A stretch of 64,000 bases of DNA from Anaeromyxobacter sp. Fw109-5 (GTDB lineage Bacteria > Myxococcota > Myxococcia > Myxococcales > Anaeromyxobacteraceae), in the NCBI RefSeq assembly GCF_000017505.1, contig NC_009675.1, forward strand, positions 2,232,001 through 2,296,000, given 5' to 3'. This document shows positions 15,687 through 27,035 of the stretch, in pieces. Made by a program: the position numbers and the translations under genes. The notes under the pieces were generated by a model, which was given only the letters and a program-made list of their open reading frames with translations, made no database searches and was not told the origin of the DNA. The first letter of the stretch is position 1; each line of letters begins with the position of its first letter.

Positions 15687-15954
15687 CCGAAATCCTCCGA
15701 TATCGCCCGACGTACCCGTGTACCACGTCGAGTAAGATGAGCAAGAAAGCCATCCCGTCGCGAGCGGGGGTCGGGCGACGGAGGTGGGTATCACACTCGT
15801 CTGACACGGAGCACGGCCGAGTGAAGTGGCAGAGCGGAAGCCGCCGCTGTCGTCAGCCTCCAGGTCCGTCAGAACTCGCCAGCCCGGGCGCGAGCACAGG
15901 GCAGCGCTGCGCCACGCGGCCCGTGCTCGCGCTCGAACGCGCCTCGAGGTGACC

Positions 15955-17424
15955 TCAAGGGCACTGCAACATGTCGTGAACGTCCGCGGCGAACGCGACG
16001 AGATCCTGCGACTGATCTCGCGTGATCCGCTTCTCGCTCTGCGCGCTCACCGAGTCGCGGAACGACGCGAGGACCTCACAGGCCGCCGGGATGTCCCCCG
16101 CTGCGAGCGCGGCGTTCGCAGCAGCGAGCTTCCTCTCCAGGCTGGTCTGCGTCCCGAACGGCAGCGCCATGCGGTCGATCGTCTGAACCAGCAGCTCGAT
16201 CTCGGCGACGGGATCGGTCTTCCAGAGCACGGCGTGCCACGAACCGTCCGCCAGCTGACTCTCGCCAGCGATCTGTCCGCTCTCGTTGATCGCGAACGCC
16301 TCGCTGCGGCCTCCGCCGAGCGCACCGAGATCGATCATTCCGCCCGCCTGGGTCCACGAGAAGGCGCGGACGGAGCCGTCCGAAGAGGTGCCCGTGCCCA
16401 CCACCTGACCCCTGTCGTTCACCGCGCGCGCCTCGCTGCTCTCCATCCCGGCGAGCGTTCCCAGATCGATCATCCCGCCATCCTGCGTCCACGAGAATGC
16501 GTGCCGTGGGCCCGTGTCAGGGTAGCCGGGACCCGTCATGCTCCACCCCACGACCTGGCCGCTGTCGTTGACCGCGGAGGCTTCGGACAACCATCCACCG
16601 GGGAGCGTTCCGAGATCGATGAACCCGCTCTCTCTCGTCCAGGAGAACGGTCTAGAGGTCCAATGTCCCCACCACGTCCACCCGACCACCTGGCCACTCT
16701 CGTTCACGGACGAGGCTCCGCTGTAACCGCCGTATTGAGGGATTAGATCGATCATGTTGCCGGAGTCCCAGAAGAACACGTGATACTCCGTGTACCACCC
16801 GCTGATGCCGATGACCTGGCCCGCGTCGTTGATCGCGGTCGCCCCGGCCGAATCCTTCACGTTCAAAGACTCTGGATTGCGCAGCGCCCCCAGATCAGTC
16901 ATCCCGTCTTCCTGCGTCCACAGGAATGCGTGGGAATGAGCATAGAGGTCATCCGGTGGCATCCAGCTTTCGCCGACGACCTGACCGCTCTCGTTCACGG
17001 CGGAGGCGTGGCTGTTCGTTCCGCCGAGCGTCCCCAGATCGACCATGCCTCCCGCCTGCGTCCACGAGAACGCGTGCGAAGAGCCGTCGGCCAGGGCGCT
17101 CGCCCCGACCACCTGGCCGCCGTCGCTCGCCGCGGACGCCTCGCTGCGGCCGCCCCCGAGCGTCCCCAGGTCAACCATGCCGCCGGCCTGCGTCCACGAG
17201 AACGCGTGGAGCGAGCCGTCCGCCAAGGTGCTGGTTCCCACCACCTGGCCCGTCTCGGTCAACACCCGCCCTGTCGCAGTCAACGCCTGGGGGGGCGCAG
17301 AGGTGTAGCTCTCCGTTCCCCCGAGCGTTCCCAGGTCGATGATCACCGGGACGGTCTGCCCCAGCGCGCTCGTCGCCAATGACACCGATGCGCCCACCGC
17401 CACCATGAGAATTGCGCGCCTCAT
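15955..17424 (-). CDS. secreted HAF-repeat protein (beta-propeller-like)
   Basis: A 489-residue protein with a signal peptide (cleavage near ALG-QT, residue 22). It contains about eight repeats of roughly 50 residues, each with a DLGTLGG-type core, an ASAVNESGQVVG-type segment and HAFSWTQ. These are HAF extracellular repeats, likely forming the blades of a propeller. The fourth and fifth units are degenerate (DLGALRNPES, DLIPQYGG). A C-terminal helical region of about 75 residues with MALPFGTQTSLERKL follows and carries Cys residues. It would be exported; binding function is unknown. Confidence 0.88.
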   Translation of the reverse strand: MRRAILMVAVGASVSLATSALGQTVPVIIDLGTLGGTESYTSAPPQALTATGRVLTETGQVVGTSTLADGSLHAFSWTQAGGMVDLGTLGGGRSEASAASDGGQVVGASALADGSSHAFSWTQAGGMVDLGTLGGTNSHASAVNESGQVVGESWMPPDDLYAHSHAFLWTQEDGMTDLGALRNPESLNVKDSAGATAINDAGQVIGISGWYTEYHVFFWDSGNMIDLIPQYGGYSGASSVNESGQVVGWTWWGHWTSRPFSWTRESGFIDLGTLPGGWLSEASAVNDSGQVVGWSMTGPGYPDTGPRHAFSWTQDGGMIDLGTLAGMESSEARAVNDRGQVVGTGTSSDGSVRAFSWTQAGGMIDLGALGGGRSEAFAINESGQIAGESQLADGSWHAVLWKTDPVAEIELLVQTIDRMALPFGTQTSLERKLAAANAALAAGDIPAACEVLASFRDSVSAQSEKRITRDQSQDLVAFAADVHDMLQCP

Positions 17425-17867
17425 GAACCCCTCCCGCCACGAGTGTCTCGCCCGAATGCAGCGATACGGAGCGACTCTCGCAGACGGCGTGAGCGTTCGC
17501 CCAGCGGCCGCGCGGAGACGTGAGTTCGGGGGGCGATATGAAGGACGCTACGAATGGTGTGGTGGCGTCGATGGGGGACGTGCGCGCGCGTGGACGTTGG
17601 AGCGTTTCTGCGCGCGCATGCCGCGCCAGAAGGCGGGAGCCGCGCGGGGAAGGTCGCATTGCTCGGGCACCCAGATCGCCGAGCGCGACGGGGAGCCTCC
17701 CGGAGTGAAGCGGGGTTGCGCTACGTGAGCGAAGTGCAGCTGAGCCAACCGCAGTCTGTGCCACGCGGCGTGGGCGCTCTCGGTCCGACGCAGGTGGCGG
17801 GACCGACGGCGGCGCTTCGCCTTGTGCCCGTCTTCGAAGTCGGGCGGCGCTGCCCCAGGCGCCCCAA
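17425..17867. other. gene-poor stretch
   Basis: No convincing coding region, RNA or repeat was seen between the HAF-protein start and the tRNA terminator. Open frames here lack ribosome sites and recognisable domains. The promoter of the HAF gene should lie at the left end. Confidence 0.5.
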
Positions 17868-17897
17868 ACAAACAAGAAAGGCCGCCTCGCGGCGGCC
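17868..17897 (-). terminator. Rho-independent terminator after tRNA-Met
   Basis: On the minus strand, GGCCGCC-GCGA-GGCGGCC forms a 7-bp stem with a 4-nt loop, followed by TTTCTTGTTTG. It starts 8 bp past the tRNA 3' end. Confidence 0.85.
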
Positions 17898-17904
17898 CTG
17901 GAGT

Positions 17905-17977
17905 GGTGAGGGGGAGAATCGAACTCCCGACCTAGGGATTATGAGACCCTCGCTCTAGCCGACTGAGCTACCTCACC
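17905..17977 (-). tRNA. tRNA-Met (anticodon CAT)
   Basis: A 73-nt cloverleaf. Acceptor arms GGTGAGG/CCTCACC pair fully, the D arm is GCTC...GAGC, the anticodon loop is CTCATAA with CAT, and the T arm is GGGAG-TTCGATT-CTCCC. The G1-C72 pair argues against initiator tRNA. A CAT anticodon can also belong to tRNA-Ile2 (lysidine-modified); elongator Met is the simpler call. No CCA is encoded; the next base is A. Confidence 0.93.
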
Positions 17978-17998
17978 AAAGCGTTCAAGAGACGCGGG

Positions 17999-18027
17999 TT
18001 TATAGGGCCTCGCGCGCGAGCGGTCAA
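17999..18027 (-). promoter_or_regulatory. sigma-70 promoter of tRNA-Met
   Basis: On the minus strand, TTGACC (18027-18022) and TATAAA (18004-17999) are exactly 17 bp apart, with the tRNA beginning 21 bp downstream. This is the clearest promoter in the window. Confidence 0.88.
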
Positions 18028-18098
18028 GCGCGTACGGCGCGGTGGGAGAGGCTTGCGGGGAGGCGAAGCGGCCCCCCGTCCTGCTACCATTCGGGGCC

Positions 18099-18965
18099 AT
18101 GCGCCTCCTCGCCCTCCTGACGCTCCTCGCCGCCAGCGGCTGCGCCGCCCCGAGCTTCGTCGGGAACACCGGCCGGGTCGCTCCGAAGGGCGCGTTCCGC
18201 GCCGGCTTCGGCTCGGGCTACCAGGTCAACACGCAGGCCGCGGAGATCGTGCGCGACGGCAGGGACCTCGCCGAGAACCTCCGCTCCAAGGCGACGAGCT
18301 GCCCGAACGGCGCGGACCAGTGCTGGAACGTCGCGGACGTCGAGCCCGTGGTGGACGCGGCGTTCCGCTTCGCGCTCGTCGCGCCGCTGTCGTCCCACAG
18401 CGAGGTCTCCGTCCGCTACGGCTTCGCGCCGGGCTTCGACGCGGGGATCCACTGGGGGCCCGACTCGAAGGCCATCGACCTCGGCTTCCAGGCGTTCGGT
18501 CCCCGCGACGCGAGCGCGGAGGGGTGGGCGGGCACGGTGCTGCTCGGCGGCGGCACGCGCGACCTCGGGACGTTCGGCGACGTCATCGAGAGCGTGCTCC
18601 ACGGGGAGGCGGGGCTCACCGACTACCAGCTCGCCTTCGTGGCCGGGCGCCAGTGGCGCGAGATCGCCCACACCTACGTCGGTGCGCGCTACACCCTCAC
18701 GCGCTGGAAGGTCCAGGTCATCCCCGATCTCCCCATCGTCTACGACGGCGGCGAGGCGCAGAAGACGCTGCTCGGGACGGACGCGAGCGGCCTCGTCCAC
18801 ACCTCCGGCGGCGTGCTCGGCGCGGCGATCGGCTACCGGCATGTCTTCGTCGGCGCCGAGCTGAACCTGCTCTACACCGCGGGCACGGCGGAGGTGCTCT
18901 TCCGCGAGCGCGATCTCGGCGCGTTCGGCGTGATGCCCGCCGTCTACCTCTACGGTCAGTACTGA
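18099..18965 (+). CDS. putative outer-membrane lipoprotein of unknown function
   Basis: A 288-residue protein starting MRLLALLTLLAASGC, a good lipobox with Cys15. The mature protein is rich in alternating hydrophobic/Gly strands (FRAGFGSGYQV, EVSVRYGFAPGFDAGI, LGAAIGYRHVFVGAELNLLY) ending in a C-terminal aromatic, consistent with a small beta-barrel or beta-sandwich. No family recognised. A TACCAT box lies 8 bp before the ATG. A hairpin follows 33 bp after the stop. Confidence 0.75.
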   Translation: MRLLALLTLLAASGCAAPSFVGNTGRVAPKGAFRAGFGSGYQVNTQAAEIVRDGRDLAENLRSKATSCPNGADQCWNVADVEPVVDAAFRFALVAPLSSHSEVSVRYGFAPGFDAGIHWGPDSKAIDLGFQAFGPRDASAEGWAGTVLLGGGTRDLGTFGDVIESVLHGEAGLTDYQLAFVAGRQWREIAHTYVGARYTLTRWKVQVIPDLPIVYDGGEAQKTLLGTDASGLVHTSGGVLGAAIGYRHVFVGAELNLLYTAGTAEVLFRERDLGAFGVMPAVYLYGQY

Positions 18966-18997
18966 GAGCCCCTCGTCGCTCGGGTCGACGCGCCGAG

Positions 18998-19021
18998 CCT
19001 CGCGGCGTCTGCGCCGCGAGG
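18998..19021 (+). terminator. strong hairpin after the lipoprotein gene
   Basis: CCTCGCGGCG-TCTG-CGCCGCGAGG is a perfect 10-bp stem with a 4-nt loop. There is no T-run, so it may be a weak or Rho-assisted terminator. Confidence 0.45.
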
Positions 19022-19159
19022 TGCCTCCTGGTGCGAACCTCCTCCTCGGCGCGGTCCTCGGCGATCCGGCCTCTCGCGCCGACCCCGTCCCCGCCCGGGC
19101 CTCCTGCGCCCATCGCGTGCCAGGGCTAGATGTCCTGAGCACCCGGGAGCGGAGGTCTC

Positions 19160-20926
<1,767 letters not shown>

Positions 20927-21057
20927 CGCCCCCGGGAGAGGGTGCCGGAGCGCAGCGGTCGTCATCCCCGACAGGCGCTCGGGTGGCGAAACGCGGCGGA
21001 GATGGGGTAAACCACCGGAGCGCTGGATCTGGTCGTTTTCTGAACGGAGACGAAGGC

Positions 21058-21477
21058 ATGAGCCCCGCGAAAGAGCGTCCCCTCCGCATCGTCGTCGCGA
21101 AGCCCGGCCTCGACGGCCACGACCGCGGCGCGAAGATCATCGCGCGCGCCCTGCGCGACGCGGGCTTCGAGGTCATCTACACCGGCCTGCACCAGACGCC
21201 GGAGATGATCGTCGCCGCCGCCATCCAGGAGGACGCGGACGCGATCGGCCTCTCGATCATGTCCGGCGCCCACATGACCCTGTTCCCGGCGGTGGTCGAG
21301 CTCCTCGGCGAGAAGAACGCCAGGGACGTGGTCGTGTTCGGCGGCGGGATCATCCCGCAGGACGACGTGCCCAGGCTGAAGGAGAAGGGCGTCGCGGAGG
21401 TGTTCCTGCCCGGCTCGCCGACGCACGGCATCATCGACTGGATCCGCGCGAACATCCATCCGCGCGCGGCGGCGTAG
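21058..21477 (+). CDS. methylmalonyl-CoA mutase small subunit (B12-binding)
   Basis: A 139-residue cobalamin-binding domain with the base-off motif LDGHDRGAK (DxHxxG), followed by [22 protein letters not shown] and [10 protein letters not shown]. It supplies the His ligand to adenosylcobalamin for the upstream large subunit. The ATG at 21058 with GGAGACGAAGGC upstream is preferred over an in-frame GTG at 20983, whose extension is not conserved-looking. Confidence 0.93.
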   Translation: MSPAKERPLRIVVAKPGLDGHDRGAKIIARALRDAGFEVIYTGLHQTPEMIVAAAIQEDADAIGLSIMSGAHMTLFPAVVELLGEKNARDVVVFGGGIIPQDDVPRLKEKGVAEVFLPGSPTHGIIDWIRANIHPRAAA

Positions 21478-22521
21478 CTACCCGCCGGACCCGATCATCG
21501 GCAGCAGCCCCGACCCGCCGCGGGGCATCTCGTGCTTCTCGCCCTTGGCGAGGAGCGCCGCGCGCACCGCGGCGGCGATCTCCTCGTCGGACGCGCCCGC
21601 GCGGATGAGCTCGCGCAGGGGCGCCCGATCCCGCCCGCCCAGGCAGGCGCGGAGCGAGCCGTCGGCGCCGACGCGCACGCGGTTGCAGCCGTCGCAGAAG
21701 TTCTCGGTCATCGCGCCGATGAAGCCGACGAGCCCGCTCGTCGCCTCGCCGCCGACGGCGGAGGAGCCGCGCATGTGGTAGGCGGGCCCCCAGCCGCGGG
21801 TCGCGTCCGGCTCGAGGCGGATCCCCTGCGCCTCGAGGAGGCGCTTCACCTCGGCGGTCGGCACCGGCTTCCCCGGCCCGAAGGGCATGAGCTCGATGAA
21901 CCGCGCCGTCGCGCCGAAGCGCCAGGCGAAGCGCGCGAGGTTCCCGAGCTCGTCCTCGTTCTCGCCGCGGACCACCACCACGTTCAGCTTCACCGACGCG
22001 AAGCCCACGCGGAACGCGGCCTCGATGCCGGAGACGATCCGCTCGAGCGTCGCGGCGCGGCCGGAGATGCGCTGGAGCTTCTGCGGGTCGAGCGTGTCGA
22101 GCGAGACGTTGAGCCGAGTCACGCCGGCCTCGCGCAGGAGGAGCGCGTGCGTCGCGAGCGCGTGGCCGTTGGTGGTGAGCGCGATCTCCTCGATCCCGGG
22201 CGTCGCCCTCACGTCGCGAACGATGTCGAGGAGCTCGCGGCGGAGCGTCGGCTCCCCGCCGGTGAGCCGCACGCGCCGGATGCCGAGCCTCGCGAACACC
22301 CCCACGACCCGCGCCAGCTCCGGCCGCGTGAGCGGGTCCTCCTGCCGGTCCGGGCCCATCGGCGCGCAGTAGGAGCAGCGGAAGTTGCAGCGATCGGTGA
22401 GGGAGAGCCGCAGGTACTGGATCTTGCGGCCCTGCCCGTCGAGGAGGGGTCCGTTCACCGGGGGCGCACCGTCGGGCTGGGACACTGGCCCGTTATACCC
22501 GATAGGCGCGGTCCAGATCAT
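21478..22521 (-). CDS. moaA: GTP 3',8-cyclase MoaA
   Basis: A 347-residue radical-SAM enzyme, the first step of molybdenum cofactor synthesis. The N-terminal cluster is CNFRCSYC (Cys45, 49, 52), followed by RLTGGEPTLR. The C-terminal cluster is in FCDGCNRVR plus a further Cys, and the protein ends in GSGG, matching the conserved C-terminal Gly-Gly that inserts in the active site. The start is uncertain: ATG at 22521 gives this length, while GTG at 22485 would drop 12 poorly conserved residues and lies just after a TATAAC box. It converges on the methylmalonyl-CoA mutase small-subunit gene. Confidence 0.95.
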   Translation of the reverse strand: MIWTAPIGYNGPVSQPDGAPPVNGPLLDGQGRKIQYLRLSLTDRCNFRCSYCAPMGPDRQEDPLTRPELARVVGVFARLGIRRVRLTGGEPTLRRELLDIVRDVRATPGIEEIALTTNGHALATHALLLREAGVTRLNVSLDTLDPQKLQRISGRAATLERIVSGIEAAFRVGFASVKLNVVVVRGENEDELGNLARFAWRFGATARFIELMPFGPGKPVPTAEVKRLLEAQGIRLEPDATRGWGPAYHMRGSSAVGGEATSGLVGFIGAMTENFCDGCNRVRVGADGSLRACLGGRDRAPLRELIRAGASDEEIAAAVRAALLAKGEKHEMPRGGSGLLPMIGSGG

Positions 22522-22542
22522 CTGCGGCGGGAGGAGTGATAC

Positions 22543-23616
22543 CTAGATCGGCCGGACCTCGGTCGTGCGCGCCAGGTCCGCGAGCTCGTCCGGGGTCATG
22601 GAGAGGAACGCGTCGGCGCAGCGGGGGTCGAACTGCGTCCCGGCGCAGCGCGCGATCTCGGCGCGCGCGGCGTCGACCGAGCCGCCCTTGCGGTAGGGGC
22701 GGTCGCTCGTCATCGCGTCGAAGCAGTCGGCGATCGCGAAGATCCTCGCGCCGACGGGGATGGCTTCGCCGGCGAGGCCGCGCGGGTAGCCGCCGCCGTC
22801 GTAGCGCTCCTGGTGGCTGAGCACGATCTGCGCCGGGGTGTCGAGGAACTCGACCGACTGCAGGATGTTGAAGCCGATCTGCGGGTGCTTGCGCATCTCG
22901 GCCCACTCGGCGGGCGTGAGCTTCGCGGGCTTCAGGAGGATCGCGTCCGGGACGCCGATCTTGCCGATGTCGTGGAGGAGCGCGCCGCGGCCGATGTCCG
23001 GCAGGTCCTTCTCCGGGATGCCGAGCCGCCCCGCCACCGCGAGCGTGTAGCGCACCACCCGCTGCGAGTGATCGCTCGTCTCGTGCTCGCGCGCGTCGAG
23101 CGCCGCGACGAGGGACCACAGCGTCTGGGAATAGGTGGCCTGCAGGTCGCCGAGCGTCCGCGAGAGCTCGGCCGTCTTCTCGCGCACGCGGTTCTCCAGG
23201 CTGCGCCGGTAGCGGTGCCGCGCGAGCTCGAGGCGCCGGCGCCCGAGCGCCCGCTCGATCGCGCGGATGAGGTCGGTGACCTTGGGCGGCTTCAGGAGGT
23301 AGTCGGCGGCCCCGTTCCGCAGGCACTCGACCGCCGCCTCGGTGTCGCCGAAGGCGGTGAGCATGATGACCGCGGTGTCCGGGTGGAGCTCCCTCACTCG
23401 CTCGAGGAGCCAGAACCCGTCCTTGCCGGGCATGCGCACGTCGCTGATGACCAGCGAGAAGTCGGTCAGGCGCGCGGCGTCGAGGGCGGCCTCGGCCGAG
23501 GAAACCGCCGTGACGGCGTAGCCCTCCTCGCCCAGCAGGACCGCGATGACGTCGCGCACCGAGGTGTCGTCGTCGACGATGAGGATGCGGGTCGGCTCGG
23601 TGGGGGACTCCGCCAT
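22543..23616 (-). CDS. response regulator with HD-GYP cyclic-di-GMP phosphodiesterase domain
   Basis: A 357-residue protein. The receiver domain occupies residues 10-125, with phospho-acceptor Asp59 in VISDVRMPG and the final KP of LLKPPK. A coiled-coil linker follows (about 130-165). The HD-GYP domain has HDIGKIGVP at 215-223 and DGGGYP at 273-278, and so should hydrolyse cyclic di-GMP. It is divergent from lipA. A sensor kinase partner is not adjacent. Phosphorylation-controlled turnover of cyclic di-GMP, affecting motility or biofilm, is the family expectation. Confidence 0.95.
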   Translation of the reverse strand: MAESPTEPTRILIVDDDTSVRDVIAVLLGEEGYAVTAVSSAEAALDAARLTDFSLVISDVRMPGKDGFWLLERVRELHPDTAVIMLTAFGDTEAAVECLRNGAADYLLKPPKVTDLIRAIERALGRRRLELARHRYRRSLENRVREKTAELSRTLGDLQATYSQTLWSLVAALDAREHETSDHSQRVVRYTLAVAGRLGIPEKDLPDIGRGALLHDIGKIGVPDAILLKPAKLTPAEWAEMRKHPQIGFNILQSVEFLDTPAQIVLSHQERYDGGGYPRGLAGEAIPVGARIFAIADCFDAMTSDRPYRKGGSVDAARAEIARCAGTQFDPRCADAFLSMTPDELADLARTTEVRPI

Positions 23617-23736
23617 CCGGTGATTCCTCGGCGAAGGTGGAGCGCCCAGGAGGGGCGCTGCGCGAAACTATACCATGCGGCATACGCCCCCAATGCGTAG
23701 GATTCGCCCAGCGGTCGCCCGTTTGAGCGCCGTGTC

Positions 23737-23765
23737 TTGACCCAGCACCAGAGCGCCGCTACATC
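23737..23765 (+). promoter_or_regulatory. sigma-70 promoter of lipA
   Basis: TTGACC (23737-23742) and TACATC (23760-23765) are separated by 17 bp. The predicted start site leaves a leader of about 6 nt before the lipA ATG at 23778. Confidence 0.6.
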
Positions 23766-23777
23766 CGGCGCGGCATC

Positions 23778-24767
23778 ATGTCCGACTCCCCGCGCAGCAG
23801 CCTGCCCGTCCTGGGCCCCTCCGGTGAGCCGCCTACCGATCGGCGGTCCATCCTCCAGTCTTTTCGGGAGCAGGGCGTACCGATGACCGCGCGGAAGCCT
23901 GGCTGGCTGCGGGTCAACGTCCCCGGCGGCGCCCGCTACCAGCAGGTGCGCGACACCGTGAAGGGGCTGGCGCTCCACACCGTCTGCGAGGAGGCGCACT
24001 GCCCGAACGTGGCGGAGTGCTGGGGCGGCGGCACCGCGACCGTGATGCTGATGGGCGACGTGTGCACCCGCGGCTGCCGCTTCTGCAACGTGAAGACGGA
24101 CGCCCACCCGCCTCCGCTCGACCCGGACGAGCCTCGCCACCTGGCGGAGGCCATCGCAGAGCTGGGGCTCGACTACATCGTCGTGACGAGCGTGGACCGC
24201 GACGACCTGCCGGACGGCGGGGCCGGCCACTTCGCGGACGCCATCCGGCGGCTCAAGGACATCCCGCAGCTCCTCGTGGAGGTCCTCACGCCCGACTTCC
24301 GCGGCGACGCGGAGGCGGTGCGCACGGTGGGGCGCGCGCGCCCCGACGTCTTCGCGAACAACCTCGAGACCGTGCGCCGGCTCACGCCGGTCGTGCGCGA
24401 CCTGAAGGCCGGCTACGACCAGACGCTCGCGGTGCTCGCGCGCATGAAGCGCGAGTTCCCGCGGATCGTGACGAAGTCGTCGATCATGGTCGGCCTCGGG
24501 GAGACCGAGGACGAGCTCCTCGAGGCGATGGGGGACCTGCGCGCGGCGGGGGTCGAGATCCTGACCTTGGGGCAGTACCTGCGCCCGAGCGCCTGGCACC
24601 TGCCCGTCGTCGAGTACGTGAAGCCCGAGAAGTTCGCGGCGTGGCGGGAGGCGGGCCTCGGGCTCGGCTTCCGGTACGTGGCGAGCGGACCGCTCGTACG
24701 GTCCAGCTACCGCGCCGCCGAGCTGTTCCTGAGGGGCGAGCTCGCCTCGCGACCCCCAGGTCCCTGA
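23778..24767 (+). CDS. lipA: lipoyl synthase
   Basis: A 329-residue radical-SAM enzyme that inserts two sulfurs into octanoyl groups on E2 and H proteins. The auxiliary cluster ligands are Cys70, Cys75 and Cys81 ([12 protein letters not shown]) and the SAM cluster is CTRGCRFC (Cys96, 100, 103). The C-terminal end has VRSSYRAAE, the RSSY motif whose Ser ligates the auxiliary cluster. It leads a cluster that encodes the 2-oxoacid dehydrogenase needing lipoate and, at the far end, the octanoyltransferase LipB. Confidence 0.97.
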   Translation: MSDSPRSSLPVLGPSGEPPTDRRSILQSFREQGVPMTARKPGWLRVNVPGGARYQQVRDTVKGLALHTVCEEAHCPNVAECWGGGTATVMLMGDVCTRGCRFCNVKTDAHPPPLDPDEPRHLAEAIAELGLDYIVVTSVDRDDLPDGGAGHFADAIRRLKDIPQLLVEVLTPDFRGDAEAVRTVGRARPDVFANNLETVRRLTPVVRDLKAGYDQTLAVLARMKREFPRIVTKSSIMVGLGETEDELLEAMGDLRAAGVEILTLGQYLRPSAWHLPVVEYVKPEKFAAWREAGLGLGFRYVASGPLVRSSYRAAELFLRGELASRPPGP

Positions 24768-24779
24768 CCGGAGCGACGC

Positions 24780-25979
24780 ATGCGTCGAGAGCACGAGGTG
24801 GGGGCGGTACCGAGGCGGCAGCGCGGTAATCACCGGGAGTGGGAGCCGGGCCGCTTCGTGAAGGAGTTCCCGCTGTACCGCCTCGTCGCCGAGGACGGCG
24901 AGCTCGTCGGCGCGCCCGACGAGGTCACGCTGCCGGACGCCGAGGTGCTGCGGCTCTACCGGCTGATGGTGCTGAACCGCTCGCTCGACGAGCGGATGAT
25001 CACGCTCCAGCGCCAGGGCCGCATCGGCTTCTACATCGGCTCCATCGGCGAGGAGGCGACCATCCTCGGCTCCGCGGCCGCCATGGCCGAGAGCGACTGG
25101 ATCTTCCCCTGCTACCGGGAGCACGGCGCGGCGCTCATGCGCGGCATGCCGCTCGTCACCTTCCTGTGCGACCTGTTCGGCAACGCCGGGGACGCGATGA
25201 AGGGGCGGCAGATGCCCTGCCACGAGGCGTGGCGTCCGGGCCGCTTCACCTCGATCTCCTCGCCCATCTCCACGCAGATCTCGCACGCCGTCGGCGCCGC
25301 CTGGGCGGCGCGCCTGAAGGGCGACGCGATGGTCGCGCTCACCTACTTCGGCGAGGGCGGCACGAGCGCCCACGACTTCCACACCGGCCTCAACTTCGCG
25401 GCCGTGCGGAAGATCCCGGTGGTGTTCGTGTGCCGCAACAACGGCTGGGCCATCAGCGTGCCGCGCGAGCGCCAGACCGGCTCGGAGACCATCGCCCAGA
25501 AGGCCATCGCCTACGGGATGCGCGGCGAGCGCGTGGACGGCAACGACCTCCTGGCCGTGCACGCCGCGACCCGGCGCGCCCGCGAGCGGGCGGAGGCGGG
25601 CGAGGGGCCGACGCTCCTCGAGTGCGTGACCTACCGCGTCGAGGGCCACTCCACCTCGGACGACCCGCGGGCGTACCGCCCCGCCGAGCTCGTCGAGCCG
25701 TGGAAGAAGCGCGACCCCATCCTGCGCATGCGCCGCTACCTCGTGCGCCGCGGCGCCCTCGCCGAGGCCGAGGACGAGCGCATCCGCGCCCAGGTGCGCG
25801 AGGAGCTGCAGCGCGTCCTCAAGGAGGCGGAGGCGTTCGCGCCGAAGCCGCCGCTCGAGAGCCTGTTCGAGGACGTGTACGCGGAGCCCCTGCCGCAGCT
25901 GCGCGAGCAGCTGGCCGAGCTCGAGGCGGCCGTCGCGGCGGACCCCCGCGTCGCCAACCCGCGCCACTCCGACGCCTGA
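24780..25979 (+). CDS. bkdA1: 2-oxoacid dehydrogenase E1 alpha, probably branched-chain type
   Basis: A 399-residue ThDP-dependent alpha subunit. The cofactor motif begins GEGGTSAHDFHTGLNF and ends CRNNGWAIS, replacing the common GDG start with GEG as in branched-chain enzymes. The phosphorylation-loop region YRVEGHSTSDDPRAYR is present. The segment RQGRIGFYIGSIGEEA and KGRQMPCH also favour the branched-chain E1 over pyruvate dehydrogenase. It would pair with the next gene as an alpha2-beta2 heterotetramer. It starts 12 bp after lipA. Confidence 0.9.
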   Translation: MRREHEVGAVPRRQRGNHREWEPGRFVKEFPLYRLVAEDGELVGAPDEVTLPDAEVLRLYRLMVLNRSLDERMITLQRQGRIGFYIGSIGEEATILGSAAAMAESDWIFPCYREHGAALMRGMPLVTFLCDLFGNAGDAMKGRQMPCHEAWRPGRFTSISSPISTQISHAVGAAWAARLKGDAMVALTYFGEGGTSAHDFHTGLNFAAVRKIPVVFVCRNNGWAISVPRERQTGSETIAQKAIAYGMRGERVDGNDLLAVHAATRRARERAEAGEGPTLLECVTYRVEGHSTSDDPRAYRPAELVEPWKKRDPILRMRRYLVRRGALAEAEDERIRAQVREELQRVLKEAEAFAPKPPLESLFEDVYAEPLPQLREQLAELEAAVAADPRVANPRHSDA

Positions 25980-25995
25980 CCCCGGCGAGGCCCAC

Positions 25996-26970
<975 letters not shown>

Positions 26971-27035
26971 GGGGTCGCCGCCCGCGCCGGGGCGCCGGCG
27001 CGAGCGGTATCCCGACCCGAGCCGGAGGGCGGTCC

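Noticed and set aside
22485-22521. Choice of moaA start
   Set aside because: GTG 22485 after a TATAAC box is attractive, but neither start has a ribosome site. The longer form was kept and the doubt noted, so no separate feature was made.
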